A stretch of DNA of 64,000 nucleotides, from the NCBI RefSeq assembly GCF_963576615.1, contig NC_088711.1, positions 10,906,869 to 10,970,868 on the forward strand, written 5' to 3'. Under the pieces are notes generated by a model that did not search any database, was not told where the DNA came from, and saw only the letters and a list, made by a program, of their open reading frames with translations. A program made the translations under genes and the position numbers. Below, piece by piece: positions 23,711-36,900 of this stretch (positions are counted from its first letter, which is position 1; each line of letters opens with the position of its first letter). The DNA is from Watersipora subatra (taxonomy: Eukaryota; Bryozoa; Gymnolaemata; Cheilostomatida; Watersiporidae).

Positions 23711-24149
23711 CTGTAGTAAGTTTACATAACTCCCTGTAACAAAAATAGTTCGAAACGTGGTCAGATTAATTAATCAAAAACAAAAGATGGCACGACGACT
23801 TCTAATTGCACCATAGACAGTTGAAAAAGTAATTACCTAACAACTTTAATTAGTCTGTTACAATTGTGACAGAATGTGACAAATATGTAGAGAACCGGCA
23901 TAATTTAAATAGCAACTATGCTCATTTAATTATGGGGCATATCCATATTCCTAACAACCACAATGGCTGAGTCCACCAAACCATTTAATGGCCGAGTCAC
24001 AGGCTGAATATAAGCAGACCACAGTGTTGTTTGTGGTTTGAGCACATTTCCATATAAAAGTTCCTTTTGATTCAGTAGAGGCAATAGGTCTATCACCTTA
24101 ATCACTTAGAGTGTTTCCTTTGTTAGTTGAATAACTATATATATAATAA

Positions 24150-24382
24150 CTAGTTGTGCCTCCCGGCCTTGCCCTGGGTGTTAAAAATCAGCTTATAAAC
24201 TAAGTAAGCTTACTAATTCTAAGCTAGTAAGCTAGTAATTCCAGTAAGTTAGTTAATAGGCGCTAGGCTTCTAATGGTGGTAGGTCATGACATTGCGTCA
24301 GCATTTTTGTCCAGCGACAGCTATTTTAATAATAGCTATAGCCGGAATGACAGACAGACATTGAGAAATATATATATAGATT
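24150..24382 (+). repeat. Dispersed repeat, copy 3 (internally shortened)
   Basis: It starts TTGTGCCTCCCGGCCTTGCC and ends AATAGCTATAGCCGGAATGA followed by CAGACAGACAT. The middle is replaced by sequence rich in TAAGCTAGTAA. It is upstream of the IQSEC-like exon. Confidence 0.65.
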
Positions 24383-24808
24383 AACATATGTAAAAGAATT
24401 AATACAAAAGAACATACTGCTGTTATATGATGTGCCTAGTGCCACCACAAACACCAGATATCATGCGACCACAACATTGATAACATCTTACAATGATGTC
24501 CCACATGAATGGCACAGCTGTCCACACAATTAGAAATAAAACTATTCACATCGCCGGTAACATATGTTGTAGACCATCATGCTTCAGATTGATTTTTATC
24601 AGTAAATGGAATGTGGGACAGCGTTACAATTTCCAATATTAAATTTATAGTTGTATGAGTGAGTATTGAGCAATTTGTTTCACTTTTTGCTGCTGAATGC
24701 TAATTTCTTTATTCAGCAGTAAAACTGATTAGTTGTTTAGCCTTTCATTTTAGGTCAACAGTAAAATTTATGTTACGTGTTAAATTTGTTTTCATGGGAC
24801 CATGAAAC

Positions 24809-25143
24809 AATGGTAGTAGATTTGGTAGTGGTGACCAAAGCACCTCATTAACCAATGGTAGTATATTTGGTAGTGGTGACCGAAGCACCTCATGAAACAA
24901 TGGTAATAGATTTGGTAGTGGTGACTGAAGCACCTCATGAAACAATGGTAATAGATTTGGTAGTGGTGACCGAAGCACCTCATGAACCAATGGTAGTATA
25001 TTTGGTAGTGGTGACTGAAGCACCTCATGAAACAATGGTAATAGATTTGGTAGTGGTGACTGAAGCACCTTATGAAACAATGGTAATAGATTTGGTAGTG
25101 GTGACCGAAGCACCTTATGAAACAATGGTAGCAGATTTGGTAT
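24809..25143 (+). repeat. 45-bp minisatellite, about 7.4 copies
   Basis: Each unit contains TTTGGTAGTGGTGACYGAAG, then CACCTYATGAAACAATGG, then a TAATAGA or TAGTATA variant. The unit length is a multiple of three, so several overlapping frames stay open on both strands; none has gene context. The 13-mer TTGGTAGTGGTGA also occurs in every standard 37-bp unit of the GEN1 intron array. Confidence 0.92.
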
Positions 25144-25149
25144 AGTGAC

Positions 25150-28100
25150 TGAATTATTGATAGGCTAAATAGGACCAAGTTTCGATCTGATGCTAACCGC
25201 AATACATTAAATGCAATTTATCATATACATACATCTATCATTGGTTCAAGATTGAGCAAAAATATTGGTGTCTGTTAAAAGCTCAACAAAATTTTTCACA
25301 CTATATAGATACGTTTGTTAGTACTAACAGCATTCTTTAGCAATGCTTTTTTAGCATTTATTTTCAAATTTTTACAAAAAATAATAAGCCGCCATTATGA
25401 GAAATTTCATTTGCATGAAATAGGAAGATATCGAGAGGATGCAACTTAAATGGCCAAGATACAACCGAAAGGCGTATCACTTAAAAATTGCTGTTTGCAT
25501 AAAGTGTGAAGAAGCCGATGTAAGCAAAATCTATCTTGGCTGCCAACATCATCTGGGCAGTGCTGCTATGAGTGAATACACATGTAAACAAGAAGTAATT
25601 GCTCATAAAACTGATTACTCTAAACAAAAACAAACGTTTGTCTGGCGCGGCAAAGGTTTACAACTTATATACTCATAACTAGCCCTCGAGTGCAACACGC
25701 TAGAGCTATAGGTTACTGTTAGAATTCAAAGTTTCACATTAATTAAGTTACTAAAGAGTTCAACTAGACGTTTGTAAAGTAAGAACATTTTTGAATGATA
25801 GGTTTTGTGTTGACGCAAAACAATTCCTTTTGAATGGATAAAAAAAATTATGTCAGTGAAAAATAAACAAGGGAGTCTTTGACAACAAAGCATAGCACAT
25901 CAAGCTGCAAGCTTATCCACTAAATCAATGCGCCATTCCAGAAAGAATGCTGTGCATATCGTTAGCTACAATGACAGGCTGCGTAACTGTACATCAAGTG
26001 CCTAGCAGCATACTAGCACATTCAACACATTCCATAGTAATTGAAAGTGATTGCTATGGAGTTTACACAGACATTTAGCACAGCTCGAATTCATTATAAA
26101 AGGGAATGCATGTGTAAACGCATTTTCAAACAGGTCAAGGACATGAACAACAGAAAAGACAAATATTTTTATCCTAGGTGGAGGCGCCAAGAGCACTTCG
26201 CGCTCCAAGCGGCAGTACAGGCCCCAATAACAGCATCATTTATCAAACTACTTAAGCCTTTCCTAAACCTGATGAATTTGAATAACTTACCATGATCTGG
26301 GTGCAAAATTTAAAGCCAGTTAGTTGTACATCTCACCAAATAAAGGTCCTGGTGGAGAAGGACTTGCAGAAGCACACCTACAAGGTAATGGTCAGCTAGA
26401 GTGTTGTTAGGTTATTTCCAGAATAATTACCAAAACGATTTTTCAAGGGAGGAGGATGAAGGCGTGATGGGTTGAAAGTTGGTACCACCCAGCAAGTTGA
26501 TAGGAAATGCAGCCTTACGACAAAGCGTACAAAGGAAATATTCCTGCCAGCACGCAATTGTATAGACTTTGATTATAGTGATAATATATGCAGCTTGACA
26601 AGCTCTTAACGTTCTATAAAGGAAGTAAGTGGTAATTTAACTGATGACAAACAACATTCACTCATTATTCAGCTTCCATAGGAACCCAGTAAACAGTAAA
26701 GCTATTTCAATAAACATAATTGATGGCTACTAATGAGGAAAGATGACAAACCTATCGCAAGAATAGCGGCTCCAATAACAGAGTGCACATTCCTCTTATC
26801 ATAACAGACTTACAAAACACCTGAGTAAATACTATTATCTCATTTCATAATAGTTCTGGCACTAATATATGACTATCATTTTTGCAAGCAAACAGCTCCT
26901 CATAGCTTAAGCAACCAATAAGACAATGAAGGAAGATTGTTAGCTAAAAAGAGCAAGTGAATCATTTATTGCTGTCAGGGATATTTATGACCCTCGAGTT
27001 TAACATAATTTAGGCATTGTAAAAAGCTACAACTACAATGCTTGCTAGTCAGTCAGCCATTCGTGCATACCATTTGTAACCATTAAACCTCATGTGCATG
27101 AGCACAATTTTAACTCCCTGCGTACCACAACCCACGCATATGGCTCGGCGTAACATTTGCGTATGGCCAAGAGTTGAGTGGTGCGGCTTTAGTAAGCTTC
27201 ACACAAAACATTTCTGACTAGTGAGTAGTTAATTGACCTAGTGTATCTGTACTTGAACAAAAAAACAATCATCTGTCTGCGTTCAGCAAATAGAAAATTT
27301 GTTTACAGCCGACCTTGAGCTTAGTATGGCTTTGCAAAAAAATTATTTTTTATCACGATTTCTTCTTCGCAATGACCAGTCACATCAGACGTATTACAGC
27401 TACATAGATTTCACTGATTGTTGATCTATGGACTTTGGGTGATTTATCTATTTAACAATAGAGCTAAGGAGAATGGTTATTTTTACGTTTAACAGTAATA
27501 ATTTTCCTGTCAGCTATAATAATGCTGATAACTCGTCCAACTAGGAACATGCTCATGGTAGTAGCGAAAATGACTGAAAAGTGTCTGAGCTCATTCTGCA
27601 ACATAGCTGTAGCCTTTTTATGATATCAGCTGACGTAAAATTTTATGCTGATTAATGTGGTATCTAAATCATTTTTGTAGACCATGTGGTTCAAAGATTA
27701 TGACAATTTATATGTGCCCTGGTCAAATTACGTCCTGGTAAAAAAATTAATTTAGTAACCACAAGAGTTAAACTAGAGACTGTGACTTCAGAGGCAATGT
27801 AGGATACTTTACTAGAACAACCCCATAGTTCATAGTGCTTGTTTGTAAGTGAACACTAATAGCCTGACAGAATCCAACTTATGGAAACAATGCATAATAA
27901 ATGATTTGATGCAGTGGTATAATAATATATGTATTTTTAGTCAGTACAAAGCGGAGAGGTTTTCCTAGAGGGCATAATATACTACAAGATAGTCCAATAC
28001 TATTATGGAGCATACAAAATACATCATGGGCCTCCACAATGTTAAATAGCATTTAGACAAGCTGCCAAGTTAAAATAAATACAAAAGTCACAGCAAAAAA

Positions 28101-30150
28101 AAGCTGGGAGCTTATTTTAAACATCAACACCCTATTAATTACTATAAGCAATGGCGAAATGGCGGTTAGCAACTTTATTTAGGATTGGCACTGGAAATAG
28201 TAAATCTTTGAAATTATGTTTATATATCGCAACATGGACTTTTGTTATTACCAAATGTGAATTGATAAAATTTTAAGCGACCAGTACAGTAGACTCCAAA
28301 CTTATCAAGTGTATCAAAGGAAGCAAATTACTTCGAACTTTCAAATATGTAAGCCTTGTTTGTAACAATAAACGAATGGCAATTGAAAATTTTATATAAA
28401 ACTGATGGTAGATCTTAGTGTGTTTATGTCTACATTTTCAGCCCAAAACTGTGATCAACTTTTGCTATTTTTGATAGATATTGATAGATGGATTCAGTGG
28501 AATCGGTATAAAGAGAGTTACATTGTTCAAGTGCATCTGCATCTATTATTATGTTTCTATTTACTGCATTACATAGTTTTAGCTGAAGGCTATGTATCTT
28601 TACGTTTAGTTCCAACATAAATTTGAGATCAAGTGTTTCAGAATAAATAATAAATTTCTCAACTAACTTAACGTTTATAATTACACTGTGAAAACATTAA
28701 AAAGCTGATTTATTGGGTGAAACTTATAGAAACAATAATGTCCAAATGAACGCGAAGTAATGTCAAATCTTGTTAATGATTAAAATATGCAAGCATTACA
28801 AACAGTAAGGGCGGCCGATAAATTGTGTGTTACATCCACCAAAATTTATACCTACCAAATACAATTGTCAGATTTTTTATTTCATTTTAAATTATGTGTA
28901 ACAATGTGTTAAATGTGGTTATTTAACAGCATGGAAGTTGCGTCGAGAATAGTATCCACAAATATGTTATAAGTTAATATTAGGCTTGGTGATATAATAA
29001 AACAGAGTATATAAGCGCTCCACAAACCAATGCGAGTATGGTTAGCGCAAATGTAAAAAGCTGCGCCAGTGCAGAAGGTTAAAATAACCATAATTATTTA
29101 CGCGAGCCAAAACAATCGAAATATCCAAATGTACTCCATATAAACAGAAACAAAAACGAACATATGTGCACAATACACGCATACACACACGAATATAATC
29201 GAAATGAAGTTTAAACTCCGTTAAAAAAACTAGTAAGAAAACCAAAACCTTGTAAGATATCTAGACTAAAACGATCACTGAGCTGTTATGACTGCCAATC
29301 AACAAACAACGTAAATCGATAAATATACCTAACGGCGGCTCAAAATGTTGTAAGGTCACGACAAAGGGGTCAGCACCAATCCCGCACTTATATCCCTACG
29401 CAAGCGCATTAGCAAATGAAAACGACAAAATGATTGTCGGTGAGTACGCAACTCCGTCAGAAATTGACTTGCTCGTTATTGTCGTGAAGAAATATTGTTC
29501 AGTAAGAAACTCAGTCTATCAATAGTACTGTCGTCAGACACCTGCGCGGAACATTACTTACTCGATAGAAATAGTACGACTTGTAATTAGCCCCAGGGGC
29601 CTTGAGAAAGTGCCTCAGAAGTAAAAATTTGGTTAATACTCTGGTTCATCTAGATTCCAGCATTAGGCTGAGTTATGTTTCAGTCTGAGATTTAAGTCTC
29701 TAATGGTTTTGAGTAAGCAACTGTTATGAAAGAGGCAAGTCATGGCATATATTGATGTTGGTTCACTCCATCAATATATACCATTAAAAAGTTCCAATAT
29801 AGTAACATCTAGTCAAATAAAACTTTGTCGGAAATAATAAATGCAAATGTTATTCTCTAGTATGTCAATACTGTAGACTAATCAATACAATGCATATCAA
29901 AACCTCAAAGCGTTAGCTTTGAAGTCTATATACATAAAACATATATAAAATGTAAATTATCATCATGTATAAAACAACATGGTAAAATTAGAAGCATGTA
30001 CCTATTTGAACTCATGCATCGGATTGCAATAATAGAAACTCAAAATGGAAGACTGTTAAAGGAATGGGAATATGAAAAAATTGCCAATAGGCTATTCAAT
30101 GAAACACTTTTTCATAACCACAAATACGACAAAGAGAGCAGGTAATATTA
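25150..30150. other. About 5 kb without a recognised gene
   Basis: Intergenic sequence between the IQSEC-like exon and the 3' end of GEN1. It may hold 5' exons of the IQSEC-like gene, but none could be assigned. Open frames here are short and lack motifs. Confidence 0.4.
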
Positions 30151-30156
30151 CATTTG

Positions 30157-30914
30157 CTATGAAATACTCATATCTGATAAACTAAGGGATGACAATTGGG
30201 GATCCAAGTCAAACTGTCCGTAAGTTATACGTCGACCTTTCTCTTTTCTTAATGGAGTGCTCTCTATAACAGACTGTTTAATTGGAGGACTATTTGACAT
30301 GCTTGCAACTTCGAAATCTGTCGAAGAATTCAATGTAAGCAATGACAATTCTGAACCCATCTCATAGCCATCTGATTCAGCAGTGCGAGATAGAGCATTG
30401 AAATCTTCAGGTGTGAACTGCCCAGTGATACTGCTGTTCAATTCTTCATTTCGATTTGGTGTTTTCAGTTGCTCAGAAATATCAGCTAACAGCTCATCAA
30501 TAGAATTCAGGCTAATCTCGTCACAGTTATTTTTACCTGCCATGTCTTGATCGTTAAGCAAGTTATTTGGATTCTCCTTGCTTGTCCATTCAGGCAATGT
30601 TTTTTCAATGGAGAATTCAATCTCCTCATAAGGGAGCTCTTGGGGCTCGCTTAAGTAATTGCTATGATTTGCGTGACGTATTTGGTTGCTATGGTAATGA
30701 GTCAATTTATTAGCAGTTGTCTCCTCAGTGTCCCACTCTGACAACACATGTGCGGATCCAGGTATGGTGTCTGCTTCGCTAATGGAGTTTCTAGGTTTAG
30801 GAAGTATGAGTTTAGGCGGAGGGCGTTTGGACAGGGTATGATTAGACTTTGTTTGGCTTATCTGCTGGCTGGTGCCTTCTTTACTGGTAGGTAGCTTCCC
30901 TTTTTTCAATTTGG
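30157..30914 (-). CDS. GEN1: GEN1 exon 10 (C-terminal tail)
   Basis: The acceptor TTCTTATTTAG|CC joins in phase 1 to exon 9. It encodes a Lys-rich start (KLKKGKLPTSKEG) and an acidic, Ser/Thr-rich, probably disordered tail with several S/T-P sites, ending SSLSLSDMSIS. Such tails carry nuclear export and phospho-regulation in the family. That is inference here. Confidence 0.85.
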
Positions 30915-33900
30915 CTAAATAAGAAAGTACAGAAGAAATGAATGAAAAGTAAATGAAGAAATTACATAAATCTAATGTAAAATAACAAAAAAACTGGGTT
31001 ACAAGTCATCAAATCAGAAGGAATATGATTTGTAAGGTCTGACTGCGTAGATTGTGCAGTATGAAAAAGGCTCAACTCCAGAATAAAATTTACACGCTCT
31101 GGCAAAGGCTATAAGAAAAGTATACAGTGGAACCTTGGTTCTTGTACGCTTCAGTTCTCGATCAACTCAGTTTTCGACCAAAAAATTTGAGATTTGCTCG
31201 TCTTGGATCTTGACGATAAATTTGGTTTTCGACCAAACCGGAACATGCGCATTTGAATTAAAGGTTCGGAACACTCCGGAACTAGCATGTTTATACGTTT
31301 AACGACGTTGTTTTGAGCCACTTTCGGAAGGTTCTCAAACAAAAGGAGAAGTTTCGCGTCATTAATTCTTTACAAAAAGGAGCCATCTGGGAGGACGTGG
31401 CTTCTACCGAAGAGATTTTTTAGGGACACAATTCCTCCAGTCGAGTTACCCTAAATTATTTTGGAGGATTTATAATCAATTTCTGTGATTTTCGGTATTG
31501 TATCGTAACCTTTGATGTTTTTGATGTTTTAAAAGCAAAGCATACGAAATGTTTAATTTTGGTTTTTTTCATCATCATAGATAAAAAATCTTTTATTAAA
31601 GTTAAACACGATCTATATCTACCTATTTTTATTTATAGTACGCAGTATACAGTAGTTTATGGTGTAAAATGTTAAAAAAAACTTTACCGAAGTTGTTAAA
31701 TCGACTTGGAACGGATTAAAACTTACATACATTAATTCTAATGGGAAAACTTGTTTCGGATCTCGAACAACTCGGTTTTCGACCAGCATTCTGGAACAGA
31801 TTATGTTCAAGAACCAAAGTTCCACTGTAGATCTATCTCCCAAGTTTTCTCTTCCTACTAGCACGACTATAAATACCTAACAAGTCATACACGAGATGCA
31901 ACAACACCACAGTTTATTTGACAGTAAAAGCAAACAAGGTGACTTTCCCATAACTTCTATGAAGTAAATAGGGAAACCAATTAGAATACCACATGACCAA
32001 GGGCTAATTCTCTTCCAGTAATTGAAGCCATACACACCCATAGCTTTACTAGAGTTGAACTCTTCAACTGCTCGGGCAAACCATCTCTCCATTGTGACCA
32101 GTGGCTCAACAGTGACTAGTGGGAGTGGCTCGGCATCATCTTCGCTGACATACGAGTCTGTAAATAATTAGCATGACGCTAGGATACCGTTGACATTGAC
32201 TTTATCCTTTCTCAATACCTACAATGCCTAAAACTAAAAATGTATGTCATTTAATTAGTGAGTAATGATCAGAATAATGACTGTGAGAGGCGAACTAACA
32301 AGCCTCCCTTGAGCGTTTGATGTATCAGCTGGTATGCTAAAGAAACACAACAACAATGTAGGATGACGTAACGTAGGATAATTTCCTTCTATTGGTGCGG
32401 CTCATGTTTTACATTTCAGTCATTTGTCAAATTTTCCAAACATTTCCAGGAATTTGTTAACAATATTCTATATCTTGTTTAATAGGAGAGCCTTATAAGG
32501 GCAGCTTTCTCAAATAGTGTATGATGCAGTCAGTATCTGCCACTGCCATGCGCATCATGAATACATACAAGCACAAATTACCCGATGCAGCGATGGTCTG
32601 GAGAGCCTGACCTCTGAACAACAGGTGGGGGTTTAATTCCTAGAAAGGCTAACGGTGAGGGTGGTATAAAGGGCAACCTTAAAGACGAACTTACACAAAA
32701 TTGTAATATGTTTTATCAGGAAGTATCGGTATGTTTCTATCATTTGAGATTGTTTTTGATGTTTGAGGTGATCTGACTGTCAAGATGTTTCAAGATTAAA
32801 ATTGACTAAACTTGATCACGGTTAAAATGCTCAGAAGAATAATACATGCAAAATGATGTCACTAGTTGCAATCATTGCTATCGGCTATTGCGTTCAAGTC
32901 ACAGCATTACCCGTATTTATTTTGTCGGTCTCTTTACAACTATAGACGTCACAATCGCACTTTCTCTTGATCCACACAGTTTAACTGCGATCATGTTTTG
33001 TCATTTTTGATTTTGAAACATCCTGGCAGTCAGATCACCTCAAACAGCAAAAACAATCACAAACGATAAAGTATTGATACTTTCTGATAAAATCTACTGA
33101 CAGTTTGTGTCAAATCATCTTTAAATTTCTCCCTCTGCTAAATTAGCAATAGATATTAGCCTATACAACCCCCAACCCCAGATTAAGTACTAAGGCTATG
33201 AGAAAAGAATTACCCGATACATGCCACTCCACCTCCAAACACTCCACTCCTTGTCTCACACGCTTCTTCACAATTCTATGTGGTTGGATGCTCACACCTG
33301 AGCTCGATCCATATTCACGGAGGTGTTTGAATGTCCAGAGGGTAAGCAGCGGCAGCATCTTCTCTAACGAGTAATTGAGTGGCCACTCCATCTTGGCAAG
33401 GTGAAATGCCTAGAGCAGAAGTTTATATCTTGCTCCAAGTACAAGTCTTCTACCAGTCTTCCACAAACTTAACAAATACTGCATTAAATGTTTTCAGTAA
33501 GACCTCCTGTGCTTATAGATACGACAATGATGGTAATAAATTCTTCAACCAATAAGTTTTTGTAAGGAATAGAAATATACTTTTGTTTTCATTTGTTGTA
33601 TTTGCTTTTGTTTCAATAGACTCAGTTTTTGTTTGAAAGGCAAAAGTGGTAAACCTTGCTAGGTGACATAGACCTTGCTAGGTGACATAGACCTAGCTAG
33701 GTGACGTAGACCTTGCTAGGTGACGTAGACCTTGCTAGGTGACATAGACCTTGCTAGGTGACATAGACCTTGCTAAGTGACATAGACCTTCCTAGGTGAC
33801 ATAGACCTTCCTAGGTGACATAGACCTTGCTAAGTGACATAGACCTTCCTAAGTGACATAGACCTTGCTAGGTGACATAGACCTTGCTAGGTGACATAGA

Positions 33901-36900
33901 CCTTGCTAGGTGACATAGACCTTGCTAGGTGAAAGGAATCTTGCTAGGTGACATAGACCTCGCGAGGTGACAGAGACCTTGCTAGGTGACATAGACCTTG
34001 CAAAGCGACATAGACCTTGCTAGGTGACATAGACCTTGCTAGGTGACATAGACCTTGCTAGGTGACATAGACCTTGCTAGGTGACATAGACCTTGCTAGG
34101 TGACATAAACCTTGCTAGGTGACATAGGCCTTGCTAGGTGACATAGACCTTGCTAGGTGACATAGACCTTGCTAAGTGACATAGACCTTGCTAGGTGACA
34201 TAGACCTTGCTAGGTGACATAGACCTTGCTAGGTGACATAGACCTTGCTAGGTGACATAGACCTTGCTAGGTGACATAAACCTTGCTAGGTGACATAGGC
34301 CTTGCTAGGTGACATAGACCTTGCTAGGTGACATAGACCTTGCTAAGTGACATAGACCTTGCTAGGTGACATAGACCTTGCTAGGTGACATAGACCTAGC
34401 TAGCTGATGAGAACCTTGCTAAGTGACATAGACCTTGCTAGGTGAAAGGAATCTTGCTAGGTGACATAGACCTCGCTAGGTGACATAGACCTTGCTAGGT
34501 GACATAGACCTTGCTAGGTGACATAGACCTAGCTAGCTGATGAGAACCTTGCTAGGTGACATAGACCTTGCTAAGTGAAGGGAATCTTGCTAGGTGACAT
34601 AGACCTTGCTAGGTGATATAGACCTTGCTAGGTGACATAGACCTTGCTGGGTGACATAAATCTTGCTAGGTGACATAGACCTTGCTAGGTGACGTAGACC
34701 TTGCTAGGTGACATAGACCTAGCTAGCTGATGAGAACCTTGCTAGGTGACATAGACCTTGCTAGGTGAAGGGAATCTTGCTAGGTGACATAGACCTCGCT
34801 AGGTGACATAGACCTTGCTAGGTGACATAGACCTTGCTAGGTGACATAGACCTAGCTAGCTGATGAGAACCTTGCTAGGTGACATAGACCTTGCTAGGTG
34901 AAGGGAATCTTGCTAGGTGACATAGACCTTGCTAGGTGACATAGACCTTGCTAAGTGACATAGACCTTGCTAGGTGACATAGACCTTGCTAGGTGACATA
35001 GACCTTGCTAGGTGACATAGACCTTGCTAGGTGACATAGACCTTGCTAGGTGACATAAACCTTGCTAGGTGACATAGGCCTTGCTAGGTGACATAGACCT
35101 TGCTAGGTGACATAGACCTTGCTAGGTGACATAGACCTTGCTAGGTGACATAGACCTTGCTAAGCGACATAGACCTTGCTAGGTGACATAGACCTTGCTA
35201 GGTGACATAGACCTTGCTAGGTGACATAGACCTTGCTTGGTGACATAGACCTTGCTAGGTGACATAAACCTTGCTAGGTGACATAGGCCTTGCTAGGTGA
35301 CATAGACCTTGCTAGGTGACATAGACCTTGCTAAGTGACATAGACCTTGCTAGGTGACATAGACCTTGCTAGGTGACATAGACCTTGCTAGGTGACATAG
35401 ACCTAGCTAGCTGATGAGAACCTTGCTAGGTGACATAGACCTTGCTAGGTGAAGGGAATCTTGCTAGGTGACGAGAACCTCGCTAACTTGAAAGCAAATT
35501 GCTGATACTAAGGGCAATATAACCACAGTGCCCTCTGCAAGGTTGAAAACCGCTCCATTTTGCAATATGGAGAACCTGCAGTAGAATATTGTATGCAGTT
35601 TACATTAATTTGTAATTCTAGCGCCACTTATGCTGTGCTGTCAAAGTGCAGTTGACCACATTTTGTTAATGATCAGGACAATAGTCAAAGCACACGAGAG
35701 TAGCTCTCTGCTGCTGGTAAAAATTTAAATATTTTTTACAAACGTATATAGTACATAGGTACCTGAGCTTTGGATATCAAAGGTTTCCTCCATATGCCGA
35801 CCTCAGCAGGTACTTTACACGATTTGTTAGCAAATTCTGTCAGCATCTAAATTCAACAGAAACTGAAACAGAACCTGAATTGGATAGAATACTAATAATA
35901 AAGCCAAGATGTTAGACTATATAAAAGAAGAAAATGAACAGTAAATCGTAGGAGTAAGGAAAATAGCGGGATCTTGGGCATTATGAGATCCTGTGAAGGA
36001 TGCTCCCCTGGAAGCGGGAGAGAATCAACTGTGAGCTAAATGGCAGAGACATTTCAAGGTTCTCACACTGAGTGACAATGTGAAAGCAGTTGCTGCTAAC
36101 GTTTGAATATGTAGCAAAGGGGAAAATACATGGATAGTAAATAAAACGACCGCCATTTTGGGCAAGACGCACGAATAGAATTAAGGAGCCCTTTTATTTG
36201 TTTCTAGTTTAAGCCATTTTTTTGACGATGCACTTATGAGCAATTAACAGAGTCATGATCATTCATAGCTTTTTCAGCAAAAATATAACAGCAACGATAT
36301 TTGTACTATAATTGTACTGGCTATATGATGGGTAATTTACAATGATATTACGACAAACCGTTTACAGAAATCATCATGGCTATCATGACCATGCCGAGAG
36401 CATTTTTCATTATTACATAACTGCATAATTTCAAAGACATGTAGCGAAAATTCCCCTAACTAAAGACCACTAAAATTATGTAAACGAGGAATATTAACCA
36501 TTTTGTCTTAAAATTCACTTATATTGCCCATACTTACATCTCACTTCACATTGCCCCTTATAAATGACTAAAATACCCCATAAAAAGAAAATAGATCTCA
36601 AATGTTACCTGTGAGAAGTTGTTAGCAGTCATATTACATATCTTCGTGGCAATGAGCGTTTCTGCAGAGGTCTCTGTTCCTGATAGGCCTCGAGTTGCCC
36701 ATTGCTCAAGCCTAAAGCATTGACAATTCCTCATAGTCTGAGAGCACCCGACTCTCGGCTACTAGCCCGTTTAGTAGTCAAAATCTTTACCAAAGACTCA
36801 CATGGTAGAAAAGTAAACATATAACTAAATTTGCCCTTTCTCAGGACAAGCGTTGTTCAGATGCTACCATGTATATCTCGTACTCATGACATCGTTATTG

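Noticed and set aside
24745-25202. Open frames on both strands over the 45-bp repeat
   Set aside because: The unit length is divisible by three, so several frames stay open by construction. There is no gene context.
25439-26295. 79- and 84-codon plus-strand frames
   Set aside because: No recognisable motif or conserved splice context was found. They could be exons, but nothing in the sequence supports it.
31151-31864. Short minus-strand frames in GEN1 intron 9
   Set aside because: They lie inside the mariner-type MITE and its edges, and show no transposase motif.
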